Below, one piece after another: positions 54,101 through 61,853 of a stretch of 64,000 nt of DNA. Position 1 is the stretch's first letter. Each line of letters starts with the position of its first letter. This DNA is from a virus. Both the position numbers and the translations under genes were made by a program. Where the stretch lies: positions 1 to 64,000 of IMG/VR virus record IMGVR_UViG_3300024255_000011; one strand, given 5' to 3'. Under the pieces are notes generated by a model. The model saw nothing but the letters and a program-made list of their open reading frames with translations. It was not told the DNA's origin and made no database searches.

Positions 54101-57100
54101 TATCCTGGACCATGAATCCATTTTGCTCTGTCAATTTTTTCTGTAATCGTCCAAGGTTCACCTCGGTTACCCCAATCCTCTTGATCTATTCTATCAGGAG
54201 CTATAGCACCAAGCAGTATCTGAGCGTCTCTATTGGCCAACTGAAATGTTCTGTAGTTTTCGTATCCAGTTCCCTTAACAAAGGTTCTTTCTGTCCACTC
54301 ACGTCTCCAAGAATCATCACCATCATTGGAAATATCAGTACCCTCTGGGTACTCTGAGACCCATAACTTCTGTTTAATTGGTGCTGGTCTCGATCTCAAC
54401 TCCTCGTAAATATTATCTTCTGGTGGAATACCATAAATTCTGTAGTATCCAGGTTGACCAACATATTGCTGACCTTTACCTGCCGACTCATGTGAAATTG
54501 GCTTAATCCAATATTCATCATTCAAGTCTGGCAGTTGACCAATACTCCAACCATATGGTTTGGTGTCAAGTACCGCGGCAGTCTGAACGTCGGAATAATA
54601 TGTGGCACCTTTGATCTCCGTTCCATCATATCCATCATAAGGATCGCCCTTAATTTTTGGTGTTACAAGTACATCAATATACTTACCCTCATTAAGTTTA
54701 CCTTCATAGTCAATACCCATGTAATTATATCCAGGTGGGTAGTATTCCCTCTTTACTTTCGATCCTTTTTTGGTGTTGTTGACCCCAAACCACTGCCAGA
54801 ATGAAGCACGCATGTACCTTTTCTTGGGTTTATACGATTTGTATCCTGTAGCGTTCCTCTTGTCGCAGTTATATCCCTCAACGGTTGGGCCTTGACTATC
54901 TCCAGCAACCCAAGGACCATCTTTAGTGCTTGCAAACCACCAAGTAATACCAAAGTCAGACGGACCTTTATGTTCGCACTTTGGTACAATGAAATTGTAA
55001 TAGATACTCATTTCATCGTCACTAAATGGCCCATAAGTATGACAAATATTAGTAGGAAGTTTGTCGTACATTGACCAATCTGGCATGGCTGCAGTACTTC
55101 CAGATGGAACACAGTACAATCCACGCCATTCTTGTGCAGTAAAATCTGGTCTATTATCATAGTAGTTGGTCACCAGAATGTCTACACCAGGTTCAGCTTC
55201 AGTGGCTACTCTGTTTCTTGCGTCGAATGTGGCAGGCTCTGGTGCTGGCCCATCATACAGTGAGTACACATCAAAATTTACACTACCATCGTGTTCGTGT
55301 CTGTCCAACACAGTGATAATTTCTTGTCCATTACTATCATATGTGCGGTATTCGCACTCTGAATATTTGAAATAGTTAGAGATTTGTCCGCCTGCATCCA
55401 TGCAAGCATCGCACCATCCGAAATGTCCTTTATTATATTGATCTGATGTGTATACAAATCCTGTTTCCAGAACTACAGCCAAAGCTCCATTGACATATCT
55501 GAACTTTGATGCTCTCTTTTCTTTTGTAACATCACGAATGAAGTTAATAAGATTCAGTTGATCGTTGTCAGTATTTCTATCAAGTAAATACTCACCAATT
55601 TGCTCAAAGTCGAAGTCTTGATTGAGTACCCTTGTGGCCTCTCTATTTCTGATGATATATCCTGTCAGAAGGTTATTGATAACCTCCCTCCAGCTGAGAT
55701 CTTCACCATTCTTAATTTTTTGAGAAATGTTATCAACAGATACAATTACTTTATGATCGTATTCTTTTTCTACACCAAGTTGTTTATTGATATAGAAGTT
55801 GGTCATATCATACAGAACAGCAAGTGCAGTATGAGTTTGTGGGTCATCAGTAATTTTGCGTGCAGATAATTTCCTAAACGATCCACGTTTGATAATTTCT
55901 TTGAGGTTAAATCCAAACTCACTAAAGTTATTTGAAATGGATTTCTGAATCGCATTGCACTTATCGATGGCATTTTGAATGATTGCCTTGTCGTGATCGT
56001 TATACTCGCCTGTCCCGCCACCTGTTGGGTCCTCTAACTCATCAAGATTGAAAGACCCAACGCCTTCGGCTTCGGGAGTTTCTGAAGGTGGTCTCCAGTC
56101 AGGCCTGTCCCCAGTAATTTCACTAATGAGCTCAATTAGAGTCATGTCCTCAAGGGCTTCCATTGCTTCTTGAAGTTTTTTGACATTAGCTTCAAGAAGA
56201 CCAGAAGAGGTGTCAATCCTATTCATTGTATAGGCAAACTTTATACCTACGTTTGATTTCGTTTCCGCAGAGACGTTATAGTGTGATCTAAAAAATCCTG
56301 ACATGCCAACGACGCCATAGTCAAGACCTTCCGTTGGTTGATTTGGATATCCCATTTGATCCCTGCCCCTACTGTTTCCAAGGACAAACACCCATTTTCG
56401 ATCCGATTCATTATCTTCATAAACCATACCAGAACCTTTCGGTTGATCGGCGAACGCATTGTTTCCACCAGGCATGGAATGGAATCCAGCTCTTAGATAT
56501 AAATCGCAGTTACTTGGGCCATTGGTCAGCTTACCAGACTGCCATTTGTCCATGGACTTATGGATAGTAGTTCCAACTCTATCCATAGCATCGACTGCAT
56601 CTTCCTTTTTATCTAAGAAAGGGTGCACCCAAATAAACTTCTTTGGTTCTGCAGTAATAAACTTAACTACCTTTTCTGGTAAGTTCAAAATCCTGTGGGG
56701 ATTCATTGGTTCATTATCAATACCATCTGGCATACCCAGTTTTACGAGTCTAACCTTGAGTGAATTCTGAGTTTGGTATCCATTTTCTGGGGCTACAGTA
56801 TAATTCTTATAATCCCATCCAGACCTATACCAGATTTCTAATCCTGGACATTCTGGAAATTGATGTATACTATCAACATTGATATTTTCTGGGCTCCAAG
56901 GTTGACTTTCATCTAGTTTAATTTGACCACCGTGACAAAAGATAACATCCCTCAATATATCACCAGGCAACCATGCTGCTTCTTCTAGTAACTCATTGAG
57001 TGTTTCTTCGTCAATATCAATGTTATCGAATATCGGGTTACTGACAGTAGACACACCACTACCTATAGTGGATACTGTGACGTCGTCTACAATTTGATAA

Positions 57101-57207
57101 TTGAGGTCGTTTAACTGTTGGTTATTAGAATCGCTGGACGAGTCGTTGGTGTCCTGATCTTCGTACTGAGAGTCTCCACCACTCCCATAATTATATGAGT
57201 AAGTCAT
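48184..57207 (-). CDS. Giant 3007-residue repeat-domain adhesin
   Basis: The gene is 9 kb long. Residues 1-680 are a unique N-terminal part with helical segments. From about 700 to 2540 I count about ten domains of roughly 140-185 residues. Most begin with GPAYW (about residues 1032, 1215, 1755, 1935, 2108, 2246, with variants GCGFW near 1391 and GPSFPG near 2393). Most contain a strand such as RKGRRYxI and end in FGAFxFD...WSxxGEP. A hydrophobic helix (LMAIAALLAALLGFLLYFA, near 2560-2590) then precedes a C-terminal beta-sandwich of about 400 residues with lectin-like end strands. No known family is recognised. Its ATG overlaps the collagen-like gene by four bases. Repeats suggest a long flexible fibre with carbohydrate or surface binding, which is an inference. 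Confidence 0.85.
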   Translation of the reverse strand: MTYSYNYGSGGDSQYEDQDTNDSSSDSNNQQLNDLNYQIVDDVTVSTIGSGVSTVSNPIFDNIDIDEETLNELLEEAAWLPGDILRDVIFCHGGQIKLDESQPWSPENINVDSIHQFPECPGLEIWYRSGWDYKNYTVAPENGYQTQNSLKVRLVKLGMPDGIDNEPMNPHRILNLPEKVVKFITAEPKKFIWVHPFLDKKEDAVDAMDRVGTTIHKSMDKWQSGKLTNGPSNCDLYLRAGFHSMPGGNNAFADQPKGSGMVYEDNESDRKWVFVLGNSRGRDQMGYPNQPTEGLDYGVVGMSGFFRSHYNVSAETKSNVGIKFAYTMNRIDTSSGLLEANVKKLQEAMEALEDMTLIELISEITGDRPDWRPPSETPEAEGVGSFNLDELEDPTGGGTGEYNDHDKAIIQNAIDKCNAIQKSISNNFSEFGFNLKEIIKRGSFRKLSARKITDDPQTHTALAVLYDMTNFYINKQLGVEKEYDHKVIVSVDNISQKIKNGEDLSWREVINNLLTGYIIRNREATRVLNQDFDFEQIGEYLLDRNTDNDQLNLINFIRDVTKEKRASKFRYVNGALAVVLETGFVYTSDQYNKGHFGWCDACMDAGGQISNYFKYSECEYRTYDSNGQEIITVLDRHEHDGSVNFDVYSLYDGPAPEPATFDARNRVATEAEPGVDILVTNYYDNRPDFTAQEWRGLYCVPSGSTAAMPDWSMYDKLPTNICHTYGPFSDDEMSIYYNFIVPKCEHKGPSDFGITWWFASTKDGPWVAGDSQGPTVEGYNCDKRNATGYKSYKPKKRYMRASFWQWFGVNNTKKGSKVKREYYPPGYNYMGIDYEGKLNEGKYIDVLVTPKIKGDPYDGYDGTEIKGATYYSDVQTAAVLDTKPYGWSIGQLPDLNDEYWIKPISHESAGKGQQYVGQPGYYRIYGIPPEDNIYEELRSRPAPIKQKLWVSEYPEGTDISNDGDDSWRREWTERTFVKGTGYENYRTFQLANRDAQILLGAIAPDRIDQEDWGNRGEPWTITEKIDRAKWIHGPGYWGELHINRERPNFHDDVWQTPLNHFNRYLPGEDFDGLFGQRPNNVRVEEGERLKVSAYSGDVNTGELDTRTKYDYDIYFVLETNHGLDVDNFPEKDLPDDHVNFIYGGTILKNDYNGFVVTPPSSHMIFHARNTNRVKADWKNNGEPVSISTSDHVNQAPEVSIEHMGGARGNRDLRKGPAYWAFGDFGSVTDVRKGFRGYPDFNSAYYNFPLNDYNETYNSIRVRKGRKYHITPGDNMIYTHRIIWGTDDRCIQPNYYEDPSFGNKEIGSDPNRKFYHYEDDNSLLLRPKHSGASKTIEVEAQGDYLFFGAFRYDQTDDDKGNPLVDRPINEYWSRFGEGIDVEITEVPDVTGCGFWASEEVYSSNNPKEPNWSRYDKPMIHLTQEMKEILRLDGQTQSELEGQLYESDQTKKQYERVFDINSDDIIDVKNPPPANQRILYAFKKTARTPNVDIVFRFIKREGLSQNDAQEFQMEEFVWRSGLNDEQVVTIFCQSEYIQYKVYAAGKSEEQWSKKGEPLYLELYREVKKDANDMSQYWIDWENDATYPNKYSLVTTDQLKNNHWVNPLNGAVPTDEGTAVQWQPGKRYKIWTSADPTLEKPNPNYMHVFLLGQAPRDLNVPGNKDFRMMGVCGNQDVPVEDRWAWHQRNNRSFNGEDNAIYFTFPEIIDYNWSVVVSGAWHTGARRVSEGGTGLTGWNPRGENLRVYWKEEPLEELQGPAYWAGYDQEGHLPNPGFQPGAHVTDYYAYPNIERGEDPTHSAGGQNDYYYGDTFVLGEKNDEPNIRKGRRYRITKLQNDVYNNNIYKPDDYKLHLPHEMRMWSSNKIKQLKPDASNFRDWVAGRYVNRQLSHFDFTAENDTIVFGAFDFDASERGPDSWSKSGEPTNHKFEALTEMPYSGPAYYSSGKDTFPSVADPHFYKGLNTHSVKAETYYTIEKNTDFNSSGGTYQIWYIKDDNKNNWAQMQQWAEDESDNTKSWPPIPLQGTHPEDLLRWLIVDNSYHIPDKVRDMFYEKGPVITTDTQSDGMTFKTPKGVTRIFYGWYGKQAIGKFNRDGEPVRFKFKEQEKWKTEGPLYWGGEQEAVDPPEFGNTHFESPLRYIKVKAGRRYQVKPKSATALAHFQEIQIYEFDPTQNPDPLNPLTNRVDLQFKKIANFQDTQQEINIDVSKDGLILSATYIKAIHETPLVTDWSPKGEPSPLTFREVDSITGPAYWGDTGHTWDQPGAPGKQYLPEFTDSKWIKPLNTLSINGDAHLDDFYVELTQNIDFALSVFVVEERKHLSPNDNNDRFYFHYQGTFAKRSAKGSTVPIEPHEDVHPKYIIFGVGNFDADSGRSFEDWSPRGEEVPVRIKKKEWQRGPSFPGNKNLVSGKEFDLSETRWRYSAAQPPKNGGKIIGGSTYEFKYASWMESGVPSYNNNTKSKDLRYQVVWCKSVGDGPNNPFGDKRPTKTDFKYNSRVLDPNSKVDKKFTLTAPIGYDYIFFVVCDKSNKNTPTSGINPKTWSPDGHLSPWKYKRVHKDLHLDDIPFLKEILMAIAALLAALLGFLLYFAAMAPFETLLEMVDEGPGNKYPIRRKKIEITEDNKRTYGDPFNPEYITNDEEFYTGLSNDPIYFNFVADHAVRAWARIMRVRHNGYLFHLTNAKCVKSTGDNTLKKEFEVMNLTATHGFNYTQLDGGNVRKALRKYVPWDGDTGFRNVELDDPYKTSTTSYRSYAIDTSIDENRQLTGFDIRKKWFQPSLTYSPQMGKQGFWKSYAGAQYKLASNYDSGRNVTSYPTTFGSANNIDNIFSVRGAGLTTDVMYSSNSSNHCYGWEILNGTEKDPFGFKIPNGEFIPGIEFDMLFYDYNSKTENAGNWQIVQMHLSFDVPDLLEPDTILKSVAVKLTPDSSTNYKFRNSFDNTSSNHQMNQLNKNNNLIHMRLMGDQKIPAGVHFKGISACIWVGEDNVKTGRTFVISNLAPIHQYDNPPHPDE

Positions 57208-57956
57208 ATTGTCTCCCTAATTGTAACATATAGTGTTCCGTCAGATTCTGTTAAATACAGTCTACCTGGTGGTCCTGAACTTGGTACATAAGGAATGACC
57301 TGTGCGTTAGCTCCCCCATGAGCACCATTGAGTCCATTAACACCATTCTGTCCACCTGGCCCTGTGGGTCCAGGTCCACCTTGTGGTCCGTTTCCACCTG
57401 CAGGTCCTTGAGTTGCACCAAAGGTACCAGCGTATTTCCATTCGAATGAAATGTCCCAGAAGAATACTGAAGATGTGTCATATCCGCTTGCGCCAGGAAG
57501 ACCCCCTTCAACAAAATTGTCATCGGGCCCCGAACAAAGTGCACAATCACCAATAGTTGGACTATAATCGTTTAGATAATATGGGTACAAATTGCTGGTT
57601 ATATCTGGTGTACCTCCTTTCCCGTCAGTGATACCGTTCTTTGTAACTTCTTCAAACAATTGTTTAGAATTATTGACAACAATCCTAAGGTCTAAACCTT
57701 GGCCTGCAGGTCCAACTGGACCTTGGTCACCCTTATCACCTTGCTTACCAGGAGTTCCATCCACGCCTCTGCTTCCTGCAGGTCCCGCGGGCCCAACAGT
57801 TCCTGGAGTACCTGGCGATCCGACTGCACCAGGAACTGGCACATACTGAAGATTACCCCAAAGGTTCCATGTGGATCCATCCCAGACCCACAATCTATTT
57901 CCGTCGACAAAGTGTTGATTTTGTCCGGGTGATGATGGAAATACTGTTTCTGACAT
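57204..57956 (-). CDS. Collagen-like fibre protein (250 residues)
   Basis: The start SSPGQNQHFVDGNRLWVWDG is the WxWDGxxW display motif. Two Gly-X-Y blocks (about residues 41-90 with VGPAGPAGSRGVDGTPG, and 185-220 with GPQGGPGPTGPGG) flank a globular part that holds CALCSG. It likely trimerises as a collagen helix and could carry or assist the giant protein, whose gene overlaps its end by four bases. A late promoter core is upstream. Confidence 0.8.
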   Translation of the reverse strand: MSETVFPSSPGQNQHFVDGNRLWVWDGSTWNLWGNLQYVPVPGAVGSPGTPGTVGPAGPAGSRGVDGTPGKQGDKGDQGPVGPAGQGLDLRIVVNNSKQLFEEVTKNGITDGKGGTPDITSNLYPYYLNDYSPTIGDCALCSGPDDNFVEGGLPGASGYDTSSVFFWDISFEWKYAGTFGATQGPAGGNGPQGGPGPTGPGGQNGVNGLNGAHGGANAQVIPYVPSSGPPGRLYLTESDGTLYVTIRETI

Positions 57957-57975
57957 TGTATTAATACTTTATTGT

Positions 57976-57982
57976 TATTTAG
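57976..57982 (-). promoter_or_regulatory. Late promoter core for the collagen-like and giant genes
   Basis: The minus strand reads ACATCTAAATAACAA, 20 bases before the ATG at 57956. It is the only late core seen upstream of the 9-kb giant gene. Confidence 0.55.
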
Positions 57983-57985
57983 ATG

Positions 57986-59089
57986 TTACGAATCAGTGTC
58001 GACTGTGCTTGTCTGATGTAGGGTGATAAGTGGGTCCTTTTTACTGATTGAGTTATATATACTATACAACTCTGGCCTGATAATATTATATGGAGAGGCT
58101 TTAGCATTAAACCCATGGTATGAAGGATCATCATAGAAAACTTTTGCACTAGCTGGATCAATAACTTGTACGTCGCTAACATTAAACATTCTGTTTTTAC
58201 TGCTGCTGCTGTTTCCATATGAGTGTTGCCAGTGGAAACCCAGAAAAATTGAGTTAGCTGGTGGAGACTCGTGCTGATTAATCATAGCGCGGATTCTAAA
58301 GGGTCTGTCGAGTAAATCAAGATCTTGATTCGCGCCATTCTCCGGCTCCATGATCTCGTCCCCTGCACCCTTCGTGAAGGAACCGGTGTTTCTAAAAATG
58401 TATTTGCCATTCGCTGGATCGCAGTTGGCTTTGCCATTCCAATTATCTCCATTGGGTGTCAATTTATTACAGATGTACCGGCCATATTCAAATGAGTACC
58501 ATATCCCCCAAATTTGATTGATTTGTTGCCTTGTGTAAAATTCTTGCTTGGAGGAAGATGAGAGCTTATGGTTTGTTCCTGCCCCAGAAATAGCTCCCAT
58601 AGATTTACTTACATAATAAGTAAAGCTAATACCCCTCACTGGATAAGGGTATCCTTTCTCCCCTCTACATGTGAAACCACCTCCAAAAGAATTCGCCGAA
58701 TTCTTTGCATCGGAGAAACATACAATTGACGTGGGGTACATTTCCTCCGCGTCATCAAAGTTAGCTGACATATTATTAATATGGGTTCTTACTTTAGATC
58801 CCACTTTATAAAAGATGCTGTAATCAGAATGCCTGTGTTTACTATTTTTGTGTCCTGTATATCCATTTCCATAAATCACAGTCTGATTTCCACCAAATCC
58901 ACCGCTTCCACCAGTGTTATTGTTAATGCCAGTTCCATCCATTAGTGTGTAGTCATTACCAATATTTTCATAGTAGATTTCCCCACCCCATGGAGTAAAG
59001 AGATCATCGTTAAAACTTTTTGGAGCTACTTTGTTGTTACTTTCGGCTTTGATTGGAGTAAAGCCGTGAATTGTTCCTACATATCCCAT
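57986..59089 (-). CDS. Lectin-like appendage protein (367 residues)
   Basis: The protein has 367 residues from the ATG at 59089 (MGYVGTIHGFTPIKAE). An earlier ATG in the overlapping gene would add 13 residues but would cross that gene. The protein is Asn/Gly/Ser/Tyr-rich with a GGSGGFGGNQTVIYGNGYTG stretch. The C-terminal SIFLGFHWQHSYGNS and RMFNVSDVQVIDP resemble the last strands of a jelly-roll lectin and the same region of the 400-residue protein at 43997. It is coupled to the 507-residue fibre gene (TAATG). Confidence 0.7.
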   Translation of the reverse strand: MGYVGTIHGFTPIKAESNNKVAPKSFNDDLFTPWGGEIYYENIGNDYTLMDGTGINNNTGGSGGFGGNQTVIYGNGYTGHKNSKHRHSDYSIFYKVGSKVRTHINNMSANFDDAEEMYPTSIVCFSDAKNSANSFGGGFTCRGEKGYPYPVRGISFTYYVSKSMGAISGAGTNHKLSSSSKQEFYTRQQINQIWGIWYSFEYGRYICNKLTPNGDNWNGKANCDPANGKYIFRNTGSFTKGAGDEIMEPENGANQDLDLLDRPFRIRAMINQHESPPANSIFLGFHWQHSYGNSSSSKNRMFNVSDVQVIDPASAKVFYDDPSYHGFNAKASPYNIIRPELYSIYNSISKKDPLITLHQTSTVDTDS

Positions 59090-60612
59090 TATCTTTGATT
59101 CCAGTAAAGAGTGCCGCCATCTGACCACAATGCTCCAGGCAAATTAGGATCTTCTTCAGGAACTACAAGTGGTCTTGAATCCACGTAGGCCTTGTTCGCT
59201 GCGTGCTGAGGAGCAGTAGGATCTTGTTCCAACAAATATAATTGTCCCGTCATAGAATTCGACTGACCACCGGCCTTCGGTAGATAAGTTGATAAATCAG
59301 CTTTGATCTGATCTTCGATGGCCTTTTTGGGCATCAAGGACTTGTCATTATTATAAGATCCCTCAAAATGAATCTCGTCACCAGAACTTTTATGATAAAC
59401 ATACAGAAGATCCTGTGTGTTAATGTCGGTTCCCTTCTTCCTTCCTTGAACTATAAAAGTACCTGCGTTGTTATTCGCCTCACCTGATCTATTGATAGTT
59501 AGGGCGGTAGTTCCATTTAAAGTGCCGCCTTTTATTTGTAAATATGGTCCCTTAGTATTATCACTGACACTTATACTACCAAGACGCCTGTTAAGATGAC
59601 CCTTTGTCACCACTGCAGTGTCTGTCTTATCATTATCATAATCTAGATCATGATCATGCTCACTGTTTAAATTGACATCATTGTCTGAAGTGTTAACAAT
59701 AAAAAGGTGTTCAGTTTCATTGATACCCTTAACGGATAGTACTTCAGGGTCGGTATTGGTGAGTCTTAGATATCCACTGATGTCACCACCTTCGGCACTA
59801 AAGGACTTTTTGTAATTTGTAAATCTATAATAGGTATTAGTGGATGTGAACAGCATCTCCTTCTCAGGAGACGAAGAAGAATGGTACTCTACTCTGATAC
59901 CTAGGTACTCTGTATCACCAGAAGAATTTTCGTCTCTGTCCTTATACTCCGTAACCTGTTTGACTTTGTAAATGCTGTAGTCAAAATTACCATCAGATCC
60001 TTCAAATGACACTTCAAGAGTGTCACCGATACCCATGTTGTTAAAGATATCAGAGAAAACTCCTTCTCTATCGTTCTGGTGAATGAAAAATTCTACAATA
60101 TCTCTGTACTGAGTACTAAAGACGTTGACACCTGGATCAGAAATTCCCTGATCTAGACTATCGTCAACAATTCTTTTGTTGATACCTGCGATTGTAAAGG
60201 CAGTGGCACCAGGTACGCTTGCTTCATATGTTACATGTTCCCAGTCGTCAAGTTGGGTGGCCAGAGCAACATCATAGTCAATAAGATCTTCAAGAACACT
60301 GCCTCGTATTCCAGACTCCAGATTGCTATTTGCCGCCGCGTTACCGGAAACGTAATTATAATTAGAATCAATTGTAATATCACTGGTTGCACTGACAAGA
60401 TCATAACCCCTCTCTAGGGCTGTCTTGTCGTCATCAAGCTGGGCGAGTACCCAGTCTGTACTTGCGACGTTATCTGGTCCAACAATGTTCCAGCTATTTG
60501 TTAGCGGATCATATTGGTATACGATCCCACCTGTCTTTTCGAGTTCAGCGATATCACCTGGCTTAGGATAAATTGCACCCGGACTAGGATTTCTTGGAAA
60601 GTAAATTGACAT
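59089..60612 (-). CDS. Fibre protein (507 residues)
   Basis: The N-terminus FPRNPSPGAIYPKPGDIAE and YQYDPLTNSWNIVG is the display motif type. LSAEGGDISGYLRLTN and SNSMTGQLYLLEQDPTAP are fibre-shaft joints, followed by HAANKAYVDS. The end is LPGALWSDGGTLYWNQR. It looks like a tail or side-fibre shaft. It is followed directly by a lectin-like gene in the same direction, a shaft-and-tip arrangement. Confidence 0.75.
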   Translation of the reverse strand: MSIYFPRNPSPGAIYPKPGDIAELEKTGGIVYQYDPLTNSWNIVGPDNVASTDWVLAQLDDDKTALERGYDLVSATSDITIDSNYNYVSGNAAANSNLESGIRGSVLEDLIDYDVALATQLDDWEHVTYEASVPGATAFTIAGINKRIVDDSLDQGISDPGVNVFSTQYRDIVEFFIHQNDREGVFSDIFNNMGIGDTLEVSFEGSDGNFDYSIYKVKQVTEYKDRDENSSGDTEYLGIRVEYHSSSSPEKEMLFTSTNTYYRFTNYKKSFSAEGGDISGYLRLTNTDPEVLSVKGINETEHLFIVNTSDNDVNLNSEHDHDLDYDNDKTDTAVVTKGHLNRRLGSISVSDNTKGPYLQIKGGTLNGTTALTINRSGEANNNAGTFIVQGRKKGTDINTQDLLYVYHKSSGDEIHFEGSYNNDKSLMPKKAIEDQIKADLSTYLPKAGGQSNSMTGQLYLLEQDPTAPQHAANKAYVDSRPLVVPEEDPNLPGALWSDGGTLYWNQR

Positions 60613-60616
60613 AGTA

Positions 60617-61153
60617 TCAAGGATTAATAATTGACTCTAGTTGAGCAACTTGCTCTGTAAGTTGATTAACCTGAGACTGAAGATCGTTAACCAGTGAGGC
60701 AGTAGACTCTGTAAGGTAATGAGCTGTTGTGACACTAACCCAGTTACCTGTGTATGGATCTACAGTATTGCCATCATCATCAACAACAGGTGAAGCGTTT
60801 GGGGTTACATAATAAATCTTCAGGAGACTATTTTTAGTATCATACCAACAGGTTCCAGGAAGTGGATCAATTGGGATGTCAATATTATATTGGTCTAGGT
60901 TTGGATAAACATCGGCCAACGTTGGAGGAGTATCACCACTGTAAATAATTGATCCGGTGTTTTGACCAGAGGTGACTCCAATCCAACCAGGAGTACCTTG
61001 TGAATCAATATCAGATGAAAATACGTACATCTGCAGAGAGGATGAACTGACCCAAAGTTCTCCATCTCGTCTGAGAGGAGAATTAACATCAGGTTCTACC
61101 GGCCTAAGAAGTACCGTGTTTCTAAGTTCTGTTACTCCGGGAGTGCTAGTCAT
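60617..61153 (-). CDS. GDLW-type appendage protein with C-terminal coiled coil (178 residues)
   Basis: The protein has 178 residues. RRDGELWVSSSSLQMYVFSS is a GDLW-type display motif. A second unit ends in NWVSVTTAHYL. The C-terminus (ASLVNDLQSQVNQLTEQVAQ) is a coiled coil with an abcdefg Leu/Val pattern. It probably trimerises. A late promoter core is upstream and the 507-residue gene follows after four bases. Confidence 0.7.
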   Translation of the reverse strand: MTSTPGVTELRNTVLLRPVEPDVNSPLRRDGELWVSSSSLQMYVFSSDIDSQGTPGWIGVTSGQNTGSIIYSGDTPPTLADVYPNLDQYNIDIPIDPLPGTCWYDTKNSLLKIYYVTPNASPVVDDDGNTVDPYTGNWVSVTTAHYLTESTASLVNDLQSQVNQLTEQVAQLESIINP

Positions 61154-61170
61154 TGTATTACCCTTTTTGT

Positions 61171-61177
61171 TATTTAT
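61171..61177 (-). promoter_or_regulatory. Late promoter core upstream of the 178-residue gene
   Basis: The minus strand reads GTAATAAATAACAAAAA, 18 bases before the ATG at 61153, overlapping the previous stop. Confidence 0.55.
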
Positions 61178-61851
61178 TACTCAACCAAACCAACCTGACT
61201 TCTCAGAGTATCTACTCTGGCTTGTAGAGAGTTTGTTGAGGTGTGTAAGTTTCTAAGTGATGATGCAGGAAGTTGATTATTAAAGTTTTCCTTTGGATTC
61301 TCAATTGCCTCAATAGATCTTTGAGTAATTGAAGCCCACTGCCAACCAATCATATCCCCGTCATCGTCACGAAGTTCAACTCTCACCTTAAGATCCACAT
61401 CTTCTCTGTTAAAGTACATATGACTTTGTTTGAAGATATCAATTCTATTTTCAGGTGTAGGGATAGTGATGTCATCACCATCTGAAGCTGTTGGAAGAAT
61501 CAGATAGTCATAAGCTCGTTTGTTAGTTGTCAACGCATACCATCTATTAGGTTGTGCGTCTTCAAACGTCATTTCGTTCTCATTGTACACATACATCAAG
61601 TACATGTTGTTGGGGTCAATCCACAAGTTGCCACCATCTGGATCCAGTGGTGGGTTTGGAATATCGGTACCTGGAATGTAGAAGAGCCAAGAATTTCTTT
61701 CGAAATCGTAATAGTAAGGCCCAGATGTGTACTCGTTATTTGTGATTTGATAGTTTACTGGAGCATTTACAAAATACTTTGGTGCCGGTTTGTTAGTGCT
61801 TTGAGCAGCCGCAGAGTATTCAGTTGCTTCTGTGTTATAGGAATTTGTCAT
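61177..61851 (-). CDS. GDLW-type appendage protein with C-terminal coiled coil (224 residues)
   Basis: The protein has 224 residues. PDGGNLWIDPNNMYLMYVYN is the display motif, preceded by a unit with YYYDFERNSWLFYIPG. A beta domain (VDLKVRVELRDDDGDMIGW) follows. The end LHTSTNSLQARVDTLRSQV is a coiled coil. It sits two bases from the 380-residue gene, so both are on one transcript. Confidence 0.7.
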   Translation of the reverse strand: MTNSYNTEATEYSAAAQSTNKPAPKYFVNAPVNYQITNNEYTSGPYYYDFERNSWLFYIPGTDIPNPPLDPDGGNLWIDPNNMYLMYVYNENEMTFEDAQPNRWYALTTNKRAYDYLILPTASDGDDITIPTPENRIDIFKQSHMYFNREDVDLKVRVELRDDDGDMIGWQWASITQRSIEAIENPKENFNNQLPASSLRNLHTSTNSLQARVDTLRSQVGLVE

Positions 61852-61853
61852 GG

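Noticed and set aside
57986-59128. Start of the lectin-like gene at 59128
   Set aside because: It would overlap the fibre gene by 40 bases. The ATG at 59089 forms the same TAATG overlap seen in eight other pairs.
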